From: Actinoplanes lutulentus
Lineage (GTDB): Bacteria; Actinomycetota; Actinomycetes; Mycobacteriales; Micromonosporaceae
Direction: 5' to 3'
Assembly: GCF_003259845.1 (NCBI RefSeq)
Contig: NZ_QLMJ01000013.1
Coordinates: forward strand, 218,574 to 282,573
Length of the DNA: 64,000 nt
Within the stretch, counting starts at the first letter, position 1. Each line of letters starts with the position of its first letter. The translations under genes were made by a program, and so were the position numbers. The notes under the pieces were generated by a model. It had not been told where the DNA came from, made no database searches, and worked only from the letters and a program-made list of their open reading frames with translations. Of this stretch, positions 1 to 8,607 are shown one piece after another.

Positions 1-582
1 CACGTCAGCGGCCTTCGTGATGACGTGGTCGACCAGGCCGTAGTCCTTGGCCTGCTGGGCGGTGAACCACCGGTCACGGTCGGCGTCGCGCTCGATCTCT
101 TCCGGGGTGTGACCGCTGTGGAACGCGATCCGCTCGTTCATCACGTGCTTGATGTGCAGCATGCTCTCGGCCTGGATGGCGATGTCAGCGGCGGTACCGC
201 CGATGCCGCCGGAGAGCTGGTGCATCATCACCCGGGCGTGCGGCAGTGCGAACCGCTTGCCGGGGGTGCCGGCGCAGAGCAGGAACTGCCCCATCGAGGC
301 CGCCATGCCCATCGCGATCGTCGCGACGTCGTTCTTGATGTACTGCATCGTGTCGTACACCGCCATGCCCGCGCTGATCGAGCCGCCGGGCGAGTTGATG
401 TACAGCGCGATGTCGCGCTCCGAGTCCTCGGACGCGAGCAACAGCATCTGCGCGCAGATCCGGTTGGTCACCTCGTCGTTGACCTCGCTGCCGAGAAAGA
501 TGATCCGCTCCCGGAGCAGCCGCTCGAACACCTGGTCGTCGAAAGACCCACCGGCGCCACGCATGGTCGTGTTTATGCTCAT
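1..582 (-). CDS. clpP: ATP-dependent Clp protease proteolytic subunit (3' end cut by window edge)
   Basis: Serine peptidase subunit of the Clp protease; with a Clp ATPase it degrades unfolded and tagged cytosolic proteins. The first 194 codons are present and the frame runs off the left edge. The family core is clear: the oxyanion/substrate stretch INSPGGS, the catalytic serine in GMAASMGQ, and the catalytic histidine in VMMHQ. The start MSINTTMRG at 582 is preceded by GAGAGGGTGGG, a good ribosome binding site; a second ATG six codons later is possible. Actinobacteria usually carry tandem clpP1-clpP2, so a second clpP may lie downstream outside the window. Which paralogue this is cannot be told here. 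Confidence 0.95.
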   Translation of the reverse strand, partial: MSINTTMRGAGGSFDDQVFERLLRERIIFLGSEVNDEVTNRICAQMLLLASEDSERDIALYINSPGGSISAGMAVYDTMQYIKNDVATIAMGMAASMGQFLLCAGTPGKRFALPHARVMMHQLSGGIGGTAADIAIQAESMLHIKHVMNERIAFHSGHTPEEIERDADRDRWFTAQQAKDYGLVDHVITKAADV

Positions 583-750
583 GAGCCCACCCTCTCGCAT
601 CGCTGGTTACGTCTTACACCTTCTCTCAGGCATGGCGTAGAAGCCCAGTGATTCCCCTCAGGGCGAATCCGCTGTCGGCAGAAACGGCCCGTGAGTGGTA
701 CTGATCACGGACCATCGGCGCGATGCCGGGCGACGGATACGTTTGGTCAC

Positions 751-1611
751 GTGCCCGAGGGACATACGATTCACCGCCTCGCCATGCGCCACCGCGAGCT
801 CTTCGCCGGCGGCCCGGTCGAGGTGAGCAGCCCGCAGGGACGGTTCGCCGCGGGCGCCGCGCTGGTCGGCGGTCAGTTGCTGCGCGACACCGAGGCGTAC
901 GGCAAACATCTGCTGCACCACTACGAGGACGGCCGCACCGTCCACGTTCACCTCGGGCTCTACGGCAAGTTCGCCGACGGTGAGCTGCCCGCGCCGGAAC
1001 CGATCGGCCAGGTCCGGATGCGAATGATCGGTTCCGGTCATTTCCTGGACCTGCGTGGCCCGACAGCCTGTGAAGTCCTGGACCCGGGCGGCGTCGACGC
1101 GCTCAAGGCCCGGCTCGGCGCCGACCCGCTGCGTGACGACGCGGATCCATCCGTCGCCTTCCGGAGGGTGCGGAGCAGCACCAAGCCGCTCTTCGCGCTC
1201 CTGCTCGACCAGTCCATCGTGGCGGGCTGTGGGCTGATCTACGCCAACGAGGTGCTCTTCCGGGCCGGGCTGTCGCCGCAGACCCCGGGCACCGCGATCG
1301 ACCAGGCCCGCTGGACGGCGATCTGGGACGACCTGCGGGCGCTGATGAAAGAGGGCGTGGCACGCGGCCGGATCGACACCGTGCACACCGAGCACACCCC
1401 CGAGGCGATGCGGCGGGCGCCGCGCGTCGACCGGCACGGCGGCGAGGTGTACGTGTACCGCCGCCCCGGTCAGCCGTGCCTGGTCTGCGGCACCGAGGTG
1501 GCCCGCGGCCCGCTGGCCGGGCGCAACCTTTACTGGTGCCCGTCCTGCCAGCCGGAGGTCGCCCGTCCGGCCGGCAGGAAGCGCGAGGTCAGGGTGTCGC
1601 CGAAGGCGTGA
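751..1611 (+). CDS. nei: Fpg/Nei family DNA glycosylase (endonuclease VIII type)
   Basis: Base-excision repair enzyme that removes oxidised bases and nicks the abasic strand by beta,delta-elimination. The family requires a mature N-terminal proline as nucleophile; this fixes the start at GTG 751 (V-PEGHTIHRLA) rather than an in-frame ATG 60 bases upstream. The PE(G)H start is Nei-like rather than MutM-like (PELPE). The helix-two-turn-helix region (about residues 130-190) and a C-terminal zinc finger (CLVC...CPSC, about 245-270) are present. Length 286 aa is normal for the family. TACGTT sits 7 bases before the GTG with no ribosome binding site, suggesting a leaderless transcript. The 3' end overlaps the convergent deacetylase gene by 23 bases. 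Confidence 0.92.
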   Translation: MPEGHTIHRLAMRHRELFAGGPVEVSSPQGRFAAGAALVGGQLLRDTEAYGKHLLHHYEDGRTVHVHLGLYGKFADGELPAPEPIGQVRMRMIGSGHFLDLRGPTACEVLDPGGVDALKARLGADPLRDDADPSVAFRRVRSSTKPLFALLLDQSIVAGCGLIYANEVLFRAGLSPQTPGTAIDQARWTAIWDDLRALMKEGVARGRIDTVHTEHTPEAMRRAPRVDRHGGEVYVYRRPGQPCLVCGTEVARGPLAGRNLYWCPSCQPEVARPAGRKREVRVSPKA

Positions 1612-3097
1612 CCGCCGCGGCCGCCACACCGTCGTCAGTGGCGGTGGCCGTCGTCGACGCCGACGGAGCCGGGGTGGCCGTCGCCGGCGCGCTGGGCGTG
1701 GCCGGTGCCGACGTGGCCGGAGCGGTGCTCGGCGTGGCCGAGGCCGGCGTGGTCGGCGCGGGGTCCTGACCCGGCACACCGAGGGCGAAGTTCGCCGCCA
1801 GCCAGGGCATCAGCTGGTGGTACGCCTCAGTCGTGGCCGGCTGGTTGAAGTCGTGCGACAGGATGATCGATCCCGGTCGCGTCTTCGTCTTGACCTCGGC
1901 GACCACGCGCTTCACGTGGTCGGCGTCGGACTCGCCTTCCGGGTGGTACCAGTCGCGCGGGTCGACGTGCCAGTAGAGCGACGTCATGGCGTCCGCGCCG
2001 GCGACCCGGACGAGCCGCACGGTGAAGTTGCCGCCCGGCGCGCGGAAGTACGGGATCTGCGCGCCCGGAACAGCGGCCCGGATCGCCGCGTTGGTCCGCT
2101 CCAGATCGGCGCGGATCTCGTCGGGCTTCTTCTTCCCGATCTTCAGATCGTGGTTCCAGGTGTGGTTGCAGAGCACGTGCCCGGCCTGCGCGATCTGCTT
2201 GACCAGATCGGGGTGCTTGGCAGCCTGCTCGCCGACCAGGCAGAAGACCGCCTTGACCTGGTACTGCGCCAGGATGCCGAGGATCTTGGGGGTCTCGACC
2301 GGGTCGGGGCCGTCGTCGAAGGTCAGCGTCACGGTCCGGGAACCGGTGGTGATCAGCGAGTTCGCCGGTCCGTCACCCTTGGGCAGGTTCAGCCCGGCCG
2401 GGCGTGCCTCGGTGGTCGGCTTGGCCTCGGTGGTGGGCGGCGCCGGCGGCTCGGTGGTCTCCACGGTCTCCGGCTTGGTCCAGGTGACGGCCGGGGCGGC
2501 GGCATCGGTCTCGTCGGGCGCCGGTTTCGCGCTGGTGACCCGGGACGCGACGGCCTGGGCCGCCACGTTCATCACGCTGGTCGGGTTGCCGCCCTGCTGC
2601 GGGATGGTCGGCACCGCGGCGAGCAGCACCCCGGCGATGACCAGGGTGCCCAGCAGGAGCTGTGGCTTGTTCCGCGCGACCCGCATCCAGTCCTCGAACG
2701 AGACCCCGCCGCTGCCGGGGGCGCGGTGGTTGCCGGTGCGACCGGCCGAGGCCTCAGGGGTACGCGCGGGGAGCGAATGCCGGGCAGCACGTGGCTGATT
2801 GCCGCGGGTGATGCCGACGATCGTGGAGGAGATGGCGGTCCGGGAGGAGCTCGCGCTCTTGGAGGAGCTCGCGCTCCTGGCGGAACTCGCGCTCCTGGAG
2901 GCGCTGTAGGACGCGTTCGCGCCGGCACGGTGACGTGCCGACCGGGCGGCGGCGGCCGCGGCAGCGGCGGCGGACATGTCGGCGGCGGGCTGGGCCGGAA
3001 CGTTCTCAGCAGGCTTGTCCGGCCTGCGGTGCCGCCCGACCGACGCGCCGTCCACACCGGAAGTCGGTGCCGGCGGACGAGGGTTGTGCGGAAGCAT
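1589..3097 (-). CDS. Membrane-anchored NodB-type polysaccharide deacetylase
   Basis: Predicted metal-dependent deacetylase of N-acetylated surface glycans (peptidoglycan or chitin-like polymers). 502 aa. Residues 1-146 are a low-complexity cytoplasmic leader rich in Ala, Ser and Arg, followed by one membrane segment at about 147-163, a Thr/Pro/Glu-rich linker, and a NodB domain from about 253 with motif 1 TFDDGPDP (metal Asp 262), motif 2 HTWNH (His 312 and 316), RAPGG, VDPRDW and a final LSHD. A Ser/Thr/Ala/Pro tail of about 60 residues follows. All catalytic motifs are intact. Start at ATG 3097 is the longest reading; the leader is compositionally odd, so a downstream start cannot be excluded. 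Two palindromes lie in its upstream region (3134-3144 and 3156-3189). Confidence 0.9.
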   Translation of the reverse strand: MLPHNPRPPAPTSGVDGASVGRHRRPDKPAENVPAQPAADMSAAAAAAAAARSARHRAGANASYSASRSASSARSASSSKSASSSRTAISSTIVGITRGNQPRAARHSLPARTPEASAGRTGNHRAPGSGGVSFEDWMRVARNKPQLLLGTLVIAGVLLAAVPTIPQQGGNPTSVMNVAAQAVASRVTSAKPAPDETDAAAPAVTWTKPETVETTEPPAPPTTEAKPTTEARPAGLNLPKGDGPANSLITTGSRTVTLTFDDGPDPVETPKILGILAQYQVKAVFCLVGEQAAKHPDLVKQIAQAGHVLCNHTWNHDLKIGKKKPDEIRADLERTNAAIRAAVPGAQIPYFRAPGGNFTVRLVRVAGADAMTSLYWHVDPRDWYHPEGESDADHVKRVVAEVKTKTRPGSIILSHDFNQPATTEAYHQLMPWLAANFALGVPGQDPAPTTPASATPSTAPATSAPATPSAPATATPAPSASTTATATDDGVAAAAVTPSATP

Positions 3098-3155
3098 TGG
3101 TCATGCCTACCGTGCGGCATGATCGAACGCGATACCGAATCGGTCATCCTGCAAG

Positions 3156-3189
3156 CACGTACGGTGATGTCTCCTGGTCACCGTACGTG
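3156..3189. promoter_or_regulatory. Perfect 12-bp inverted repeat with 10-bp spacer
   Basis: Arms CACGTACGGTGA (3156-3167) and TCACCGTACGTG (3178-3189) are exact reverse complements. It lies between the 3' end of the YbdK-type gene and the deacetylase start, both on the minus strand. There is no T-tract on either side, so an operator for the deacetylase gene is more likely than a terminator. A second short palindrome, ACCGAATCGGT, lies at 3134-3144, nearer the start. Confidence 0.55.
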
Positions 3190-3235
3190 ATTACGCTCTG
3201 CAACATCCGTACTGATGGGGTCTGATCCTTGTCGG

Positions 3236-4408
3236 TCAGCCCAAATCGGTTCCGGCCCCGCGGGTAAGGCGGGCCAGCTCGTCGACGACATCAGCCACCG
3301 AAGCGCCCCGGGCGAGCATCGCCCGCTGACGTGCGGCGCCGGTCCCCTCGGCCCGCAGCCGTCCCATCAGGACCGTCGCGGTCTCCAGGTCGCCGTGCCG
3401 TTCCAGCTCCGGCCGCACGTAGTCGAAGAGCTGCCGCATCAGCTTCCAGGCCGGCCGGGGCTCCCGGGTCGCCATGTCGATGTTGACGCCTTCCAGGCCG
3501 TCGTGCGCGGCACGCCAGTGCGCCGCCATCAGCAGCGGGTGCGGCACGTCCGGCGCCTCGACGCCGTCACGGACCTCACGCAGCAGGGTGGCGACCAGCG
3601 CCCGGGTCAGCGCGGTGAGCAGCATCGCGTCGTCGAGGGTCGGGGTGACGTCGCCCATCCGGATCTCGACGGTCGGGTAACTGGCGGAGAGGCGGGCGTA
3701 CCAGTAGAGCATCCCCTCGTCGAGCATCGCTCCGCTCGCCTCGAGGTCGCTGATCAGCGTCAGGTAGTGCTCATGCGAGTGCAGGTACGGCGCAGGGCCG
3801 ACGGTGGGCCAGCGCTCCCACATCATCGAGCGCCAGCTCGCGTACCCGGTCTCGCGTCCCGCGAAGAGCGGGGAGTTGGCGGTGGCGGCCTGCAGCACGG
3901 GCAGCCAGGGCCGCAGGTGGTTGAGAATCCGCACACCGGTCTCCGGGTCAGGGATGCTCACGTGCACGTGGGTCCCGCACATGCCCTGGCCGGGGGAGAG
4001 GTCGCCGAATCGCTCGCGCATCAGGTGGTACCGCGGGTTGTCGACGAGCCGCATGTTCGGCCCGGCGGCCGGTCCGGTGCCCACCGCGACGAGCCGGGCG
4101 CCGGCCCGCTCGGCGGCGGCCGCGACCCCGGTACGCAGCCGTTCCATGGCCGCGCGCAGGTCGGCGAGGTCGAGCCGGGGCGGGCTGGCCACCTCGATCT
4201 GGCTGCGGTAGTACTCGTGCTGGACGCTGCCCCTCAGGTCGTCCGGAAGCTCGGCGAAGACCTCTTCGACCAGTTCGACGGCGCGTGGTTCGACCGCGTC
4301 GGCGAGAAGGTATTCCTCCTCGATGCCGAGGGTCAGCAGGTCCTGGCGATCAGCTTCGGCGGCGATCTCCGCGGGAAGAACGGTGCTGCCCTCAGTGGCG
4401 GTGTCCAT
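3236..4408 (-). CDS. YbdK-type carboxylate-amine ligase (glutamate-cysteine ligase 2 family)
   Basis: Member of the GCS2/YbdK family, which joins an amino acid to a carboxylate (typically Glu plus Cys) using ATP. The family signature TLGIEEEYLL is at residues 26-35; CGTHVHVSIPD (about 144-154), the RxxxxWER region and PTVEIRMGDV (about 225-235) also match. 390 aa is slightly longer than E. coli YbdK (about 370). Actinobacteria use mycothiol instead of glutathione, so the physiological product is unknown. ATG 4408 has no evident ribosome binding site. Upstream and divergent lies the GH16 gene; the 136-base gap holds promoters for both. Confidence 0.85.
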   Translation of the reverse strand: MDTATEGSTVLPAEIAAEADRQDLLTLGIEEEYLLADAVEPRAVELVEEVFAELPDDLRGSVQHEYYRSQIEVASPPRLDLADLRAAMERLRTGVAAAAERAGARLVAVGTGPAAGPNMRLVDNPRYHLMRERFGDLSPGQGMCGTHVHVSIPDPETGVRILNHLRPWLPVLQAATANSPLFAGRETGYASWRSMMWERWPTVGPAPYLHSHEHYLTLISDLEASGAMLDEGMLYWYARLSASYPTVEIRMGDVTPTLDDAMLLTALTRALVATLLREVRDGVEAPDVPHPLLMAAHWRAAHDGLEGVNIDMATREPRPAWKLMRQLFDYVRPELERHGDLETATVLMGRLRAEGTGAARQRAMLARGASVADVVDELARLTRGAGTDLG

Positions 4409-4473
4409 GCGCGATCGAATACCCGAGGGGTTTTCCCCGGAAACCGCTGCTCAGATATAGGCAAACGTCCATA

Positions 4474-4519
4474 TTGACAGGCCTTGAAACACGCGTGAAA
4501 CTTTTGTGAGAGCGCTCTC
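4474..4519 (+). promoter_or_regulatory. Promoter region with LacI-type operator upstream of the GH16 gene
   Basis: A TTGACA -35-like hexamer at 4474-4479 is followed 28 bases later by the perfect 12-bp palindrome GAGAGCGCTCTC (4508-4519), 25 bases before the ATG. A centre of AGCGCT is typical of LacI-family sugar regulators (for example CebR-like sites). The -10 element is unclear (TGAAAC at 4496-4501 is nearest to the right distance). The palindrome position near the start of transcription suggests repression relieved by an oligosaccharide. Confidence 0.6.
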
Positions 4520-4544
4520 TACTCCCCTGAAAGGGCGTGCCTTC

Positions 4545-5900
4545 ATGAGATCTCCCCGTCGAACGATGCGGTGGTTCGCCGCCGCCGCTCTCACTGTTGT
4601 CGCCTCGGTCGCCGCGGTGACCAGCGCCGATGCCGCCGTCCCCCCGAACCCCTCCGGCATGTCGCTGGTCTTCAGCGACGACTTCACCGGGGCCTCCGGC
4701 ACCGGCCTCAACCGCTCCAACTGGCTCTACTCCACCGGCACCGGATACCCCGGCGGCGCCGCGAACTGGGGTACCGGCGAGATCGAGACGATGACCGACT
4801 CGACCGCGAACGTCTACCAGGACGGTGGCGGCAATCTGGTGATCAAGCCGCTCCGCGACTCGGCCGGCCGGTGGACGTCGGGCCGGGTCGAGACGCAGCG
4901 CACCGACTTCGCGGCGCCGGCCGGTGGCAAGGTGCGTATCGAGGCCCGCATCCAGCAACCGAACGTGACCGGTGCGGCAGCGGCCGGTTACTGGCCGGCG
5001 TTCTGGGCGCTGGGTGACGCCGCGCGGCCGGTCGGCGCGACGAACTGGCCGGGCATCGGCGAGTGGGACATCATGGAGAACATCAACGGGCGTCCCAGCG
5101 TCTTCGCCGCCCTGCACTGCGGCACCAACCCGGGCGGGCCGTGCAACGAGACCACCGGTCTGGGCAGTGGTGAGCGGGCCTGCAACGGCTGCCTCACCAG
5201 CTTCCACACCTACGCGCTGGAGTACGACCGCAGCACCTCGCCCGAGCAACTGCGGTGGTACCTCGACGGCGTCAACTACTTCACCCTGAACTCGACCGTC
5301 GTCGACGCCACCACCTGGAACAACGCCACGAAGCACGGCTTCTTCGTGATCCTCAACGTGGCGATCGGCGGCGGCTTCCCGGCGGCCTTCGGCGGCGGCC
5401 CCACCGCGCAGACCCAGCCGGGTGTGCCGATGCTGGTCGACTATGTCGCTGTCTGGCAATCAGCCGGTGGCACGTCGCCGACCACTCCCACCGGCCGTGA
5501 CGCTTTCTCCCGCATCGAGGCCGAGTCCTACAACGCGGCGTCCGGCGTCCAGGTCGAGACCTGCTCCGAGGGCGGCCAGGACGTCGGATACATCGCGGGC
5601 GGCGACTGGCTTCAGTTCAACAACGTCAACTTCGGTACGGGCGGAGCAAGGGACTTCGTGGCCCGGGTGGCGTCCGGCGCGGCCGGCGGGGTCAGCGGCC
5701 TCGTGGAGGTGCGGCTGGACAGCCGGAGCAACGCGCCGATCGGCAGTTTCGCGCTCGGTGGCACCGGCGGCTGGCAGACCTGGCAGTCGATACCGGGCAA
5801 CGTGTCCACCGTGACCGGTTCGCACACGGTGTTCCTCACCTTCAGCAGCGGACAGCCCGCCGACTTCGTGAACGTCAACTGGATCCAGTTCCGCCGGTAA
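4545..5900 (+). CDS. Secreted GH16 endo-beta-glucanase with C-terminal CBM6
   Basis: Extracellular retaining glycoside hydrolase, probably acting on beta-1,3 or mixed-linkage glucan. Start ATG 4545 (MRSPRRTMRWF) gives a normal signal peptide ending near VTSADAA and has GAAAGGG as ribosome binding site; the in-frame GTG at 4506 overlaps the operator and is rejected. The GH16 domain (about residues 35-305) carries the EWDIME catalytic motif (ExDxxE), with both glutamates present. A CBM6-type module (about 325-451, starting at FSRIEAESYN) probably binds beta-glucan. 451 aa. The chitinase gene follows 80 bases downstream, suggesting a fungal cell-wall degrading pair. Confidence 0.93.
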   Translation: MRSPRRTMRWFAAAALTVVASVAAVTSADAAVPPNPSGMSLVFSDDFTGASGTGLNRSNWLYSTGTGYPGGAANWGTGEIETMTDSTANVYQDGGGNLVIKPLRDSAGRWTSGRVETQRTDFAAPAGGKVRIEARIQQPNVTGAAAAGYWPAFWALGDAARPVGATNWPGIGEWDIMENINGRPSVFAALHCGTNPGGPCNETTGLGSGERACNGCLTSFHTYALEYDRSTSPEQLRWYLDGVNYFTLNSTVVDATTWNNATKHGFFVILNVAIGGGFPAAFGGGPTAQTQPGVPMLVDYVAVWQSAGGTSPTTPTGRDAFSRIEAESYNAASGVQVETCSEGGQDVGYIAGGDWLQFNNVNFGTGGARDFVARVASGAAGGVSGLVEVRLDSRSNAPIGSFALGGTGGWQTWQSIPGNVSTVTGSHTVFLTFSSGQPADFVNVNWIQFRR

Positions 5901-5923
5901 TTCTCTTCACCCTCTTTACTTTT

Positions 5924-5935
5924 ACTGTTAACAGT
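5924..5935. promoter_or_regulatory. Palindrome ACTGTTAACAGT upstream of the chitinase
   Basis: Perfect 12-bp palindrome in a short T-rich stretch between the GH16 stop (5900) and the chitinase start (5981). It differs from the operator in front of the GH16 gene, so the two genes may answer to different regulators. Could be an operator or chance. Confidence 0.35.
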
Positions 5936-5980
5936 CCTAAAGATTGATGCATCTCACCAGGTGTGCTCGGAAGGACTGCG

Positions 5981-7267
5981 ATGAAGCGCTCCAGATCGGT
6001 AATCCTCGCAACGGTCACGGCGCTCGTCGCCGGTGGCGCGGCGACCTACTTCACGGGCACCGCCCAGGCCGCGGCGGCCTGTGCCCCGGCGTGGAGCGCG
6101 ACCGCCGTGTACGTGGGCGGCAACGTGGCCTCGCAGAATGGCCACAACTACGCGGCCAAGTGGTGGACGCAGAACGAGTCGCCCGCCGTGCGCAGTGGAC
6201 AGTGGGACGTGTGGGCGGACAACGGGGTCTGCGGTGGAGGCACGTCGCCGTCGCCGTCGATCTCGCCGTCCACCTCGCCGTCGTCCTCCCCGTCGACGTC
6301 TCCGTCGTCTTCCCCGTCGTCCTCCCCGTCGTCCTCGCCGTCCGCCTCGCAGTCCCCGGGCACCGGCTCGCTGCCGGCGCACTTCCTCACCGGTTACTGG
6401 CAGAACTTCGACAACGGCGCGGCGCCGCTCAAGCTGGCCGACGTCCCCGCGACCTACGACCTCATCGCTGTCGCTTTCGCCGACGCCACCACGACCACCG
6501 GCGCGGTCACCTTCAACCTCGACCCGGGCCTGGCCACGGCGGTCGGCGGTTACACCGACGCGCAGTTCAAGGCGGACATCAACACCCTGCACGCGCGGGG
6601 CAAGAAGGTGATCATCTCGGTCGGTGGTGAGAAGGGCACGGTCGCGGTCAACAGCACCGCCGCCGCCACCGCCTTCGCCGACTCGGTGTACTCACTGATC
6701 CAGACGTACGGGTTCGACGGCGTCGACATCGACCTGGAGAACGGGCTCAACCCGACGTACATGGCGAGCGCCCTGCGCAGCCTGCGCGCCAAGGCCGGCA
6801 GCAACCTGATCATCACGATGGCGCCGCAGACCATCGACATGCAGAACGCCCAGTCGTCGTACTTCAAGCTGGCGCTCGACATCAAGGACATCCTGACCGT
6901 CGTCTTCACCCAGTACTACAACTCCGGCGCGATGCTCGGCTGCGACAACAACGCCGCGTACGGCCAGGGCAGCATCAACTTCCTCACCGCGCTCGCCTGC
7001 ATCCCCCTGCAGAACGGGCTGCGCGCCGACCAGCTCGCCCTCGGCCTGCCGGCCAGCACCCGGGCGGCAGGCGGCGGTTACGTCGCCCCGTCGGTGGTCA
7101 ACGCCGCGCTCGACTGCCTCGCCAAGGGCACGAACTGCGGCACCTTCAAGCCGCCGGCCACGTACCCGGGCATCCGCGGCGCGATGACCTGGTCGATCAA
7201 CTGGGACGTCACCAACGGCAACGGCTGGGCCAACACGATCGACCCGCACCTCGCCACCCTCCCCTGA
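5981..7267 (+). CDS. Secreted chitinase: N-terminal chitin-binding module plus GH18
   Basis: Hydrolyses beta-1,4-GlcNAc links in chitin outside the cell. Start ATG 5981 (MKRSRSVILATV) with GGAAGGA as ribosome binding site; a signal peptide ends near GTAQAAA. Residues about 32-80 resemble CBM5/12 (CAPAWSATAVYVGGNVAS, aromatic-rich KWWTQNESP). A Ser/Pro/Thr linker of about 35 residues (SPSPS-type repeats) follows, then a GH18 barrel with the intact catalytic motif DGVDIDLE (acid/base Glu) and SVGGEKG on an earlier strand. 428 aa. It resembles ChiC/ChiD-type bacterial chitinases. Confidence 0.95.
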   Translation: MKRSRSVILATVTALVAGGAATYFTGTAQAAAACAPAWSATAVYVGGNVASQNGHNYAAKWWTQNESPAVRSGQWDVWADNGVCGGGTSPSPSISPSTSPSSSPSTSPSSSPSSSPSSSPSASQSPGTGSLPAHFLTGYWQNFDNGAAPLKLADVPATYDLIAVAFADATTTTGAVTFNLDPGLATAVGGYTDAQFKADINTLHARGKKVIISVGGEKGTVAVNSTAAATAFADSVYSLIQTYGFDGVDIDLENGLNPTYMASALRSLRAKAGSNLIITMAPQTIDMQNAQSSYFKLALDIKDILTVVFTQYYNSGAMLGCDNNAAYGQGSINFLTALACIPLQNGLRADQLALGLPASTRAAGGGYVAPSVVNAALDCLAKGTNCGTFKPPATYPGIRGAMTWSINWDVTNGNGWANTIDPHLATLP

Positions 7268-7841
7268 TCAATCCCCTGCGTAGCGGCGGTCCGGACCCCG
7301 GGCCGCCGCTTCCCACCATCAAGATCAAATTCATGTCGCAGCGGGGTGGTGGGTACCGACCGCTGCTCCCGCCGAGGGCGCGGCACCGGTCGCTGGCCGC
7401 TGCGCGTCCATCCCGCGACCTGCCACCGCGCGACCTGCGTAAGCAGTCCCGCTCCTTTTCCTGTCACCCCCGTGCAGAGGCCTACCCGCCGAGACCTAGT
7501 GCGTCACCCAGAACCGACGAGACCGGCAGCCGGACGAGCGGACAGCGTCGATCTTGTTGACTTTCACGGCCCCGTGCCCGCTCAAACTCCTCAAGATCGA
7601 GTGGAGCAAACGCGCTGGCGCGTCCACCGCGTTCCGCGCGGTGTGTGTCGAGTTTGGGTGCGTATCGAACCCGAAATCGACACACCCGCTCTGGCCCGCG
7701 CAACCGTGCGACCCCGCCCACGCTGAACCGGGCATCCGTGCGACCCCGTCCACGCGCCCGAGCGTTCGTGGGCCCTCATAGGGCTTCCCGGACTCATTCG
7801 CTTGCTGTCGCTCGAACGGCCGAACCGCAGGTGGCGAGGGA
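7268..7841. other. Non-coding gap of about 570 bases
   Basis: No reading frame here has family resemblance or plausible codon use. The gap between the chitinase and the convergent DedA gene contains one copy of the dispersed GTGTCGA/TCGACAC palindrome (7643-7685). Apart from that I see no clear terminator or RNA gene. Confidence 0.5.
7643..7685. repeat. Dispersed 43-bp imperfect palindrome, copy A
   Basis: Arms GTGTGTCGAGTTTGGGT (7643-7659) and ACCCGAAATCGACACAC (7669-7685) pair with two imperfect positions around a 9-base loop. The same consensus recurs at 43866-43908, 43929-43970 and, rearranged, at 44290-44427, all in gene-free DNA. This resembles a REP-type intergenic palindrome. Confidence 0.7.
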
Positions 7842-8507
7842 TCAGTTGTTGGCGACGCGGTCGTCGTTCGGGGTGGCCGCGCGCCGGCGTTTGCGGATCT
7901 TCTTGATCACCCAGGAGCCGATCGCGACCGCGAAGAACGCCCAGATCGCGTAGTCGAACCAGTGGCTGTACTTCTCCACGTCCTGCCAGCGGTTGCCGAG
8001 CGCGTAACCGGCGCCGACGAAGAGCGCGTTCCACACCCCGCTGCCGATCGCGGTGAACAGGACGAACTGGCCGACCGGCATCTTGTTCGCCCCGGCCGGG
8101 ATGGAGACCAGGCTGCGGACCACCGGGGCGCAGCGTCCGAACAGGACTGCTGCCCGCTCGTGTTTCTCGAACCAGCGGTCGGCCTTGTTCAGATCGTCGA
8201 GGTCGACCAGGGGCACCCTGTCCAGCCAGTGGCGCAGCCGCTCCTCGCCGAGGCCGCGGCCGAGCCAGTAGAGCAGCAGCGCGCCGACGAGCGCGCCGAC
8301 GGTCGCGGCGATCCAGACCAGCACCAGGTTGACCCGGCCGGCGCTGGCCAGGTAACCCGCCATCGAGAGGACGATCTCGCTGGGGATCGGCGGGATCAGG
8401 TTCTCCAGCGCGACCAGCAGGCCGACGCCCAGCTCACCGGCTGAATCGATCACCGAGGCCACCCAGCCGGTCAGCCCGCTGAGGTTGCCCAGATCGGCTT
8501 CAGCCAT
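7842..8507 (-). CDS. DedA family membrane protein
   Basis: Polytopic inner-membrane protein of the DedA/VTT superfamily, implicated in lipid scrambling (undecaprenyl phosphate or phosphatidylethanolamine recycling). 221 aa with about five hydrophobic segments. Family signatures are present: ENLIPPIPSE (about residues 36-45) and FGRCAPVVRSLVSIPAG (about 123-139), the latter containing the conserved arginines needed for function. The C-terminus is very basic (KKIRKRRR). ATG 8507 is preceded by CAGGAGGAGC, a good ribosome binding site. It stands alone, divergent from the PadR operon. Confidence 0.92.
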   Translation of the reverse strand: MAEADLGNLSGLTGWVASVIDSAGELGVGLLVALENLIPPIPSEIVLSMAGYLASAGRVNLVLVWIAATVGALVGALLLYWLGRGLGEERLRHWLDRVPLVDLDDLNKADRWFEKHERAAVLFGRCAPVVRSLVSIPAGANKMPVGQFVLFTAIGSGVWNALFVGAGYALGNRWQDVEKYSHWFDYAIWAFFAVAIGSWVIKKIRKRRRAATPNDDRVANN

Positions 8508-8580
8508 GTGCGCTCCTCCTGAGAAAGATTCGGTGCTGGTGAGTTACCCGCCAACCAGCGTACGAAGCCTGTGGCGAATG

Positions 8581-8595
8581 TACCGATGATCGGTA
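8581..8595. promoter_or_regulatory. Palindromic operator TACCGATGATCGGTA in front of padR
   Basis: Perfect 15-bp palindrome (TACCGAT, G, ATCGGTA), 12 bases before the PadR start codon and directly abutting the presumed -10 element. The position suggests that PadR represses its own operon. Confidence 0.65.
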
Positions 8596-8601
8596 TATGC
8601 T
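8596..8601 (+). promoter_or_regulatory. -10 element TATGCT of a likely leaderless padR transcript
   Basis: TATGCT ends 6 bases before ATG 8608 and there is no Shine-Dalgarno sequence. This spacing puts transcription start at or next to the A of the start codon. Confidence 0.5.
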
Positions 8602-8607
8602 TCCGAC

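Noticed and set aside
4426..4440. GGGGTTTTCCCC near the YbdK start as an operator or terminator
   Set aside because: A 4-bp stem around TTTT is too weak, and it lies upstream of the gene on the minus strand.
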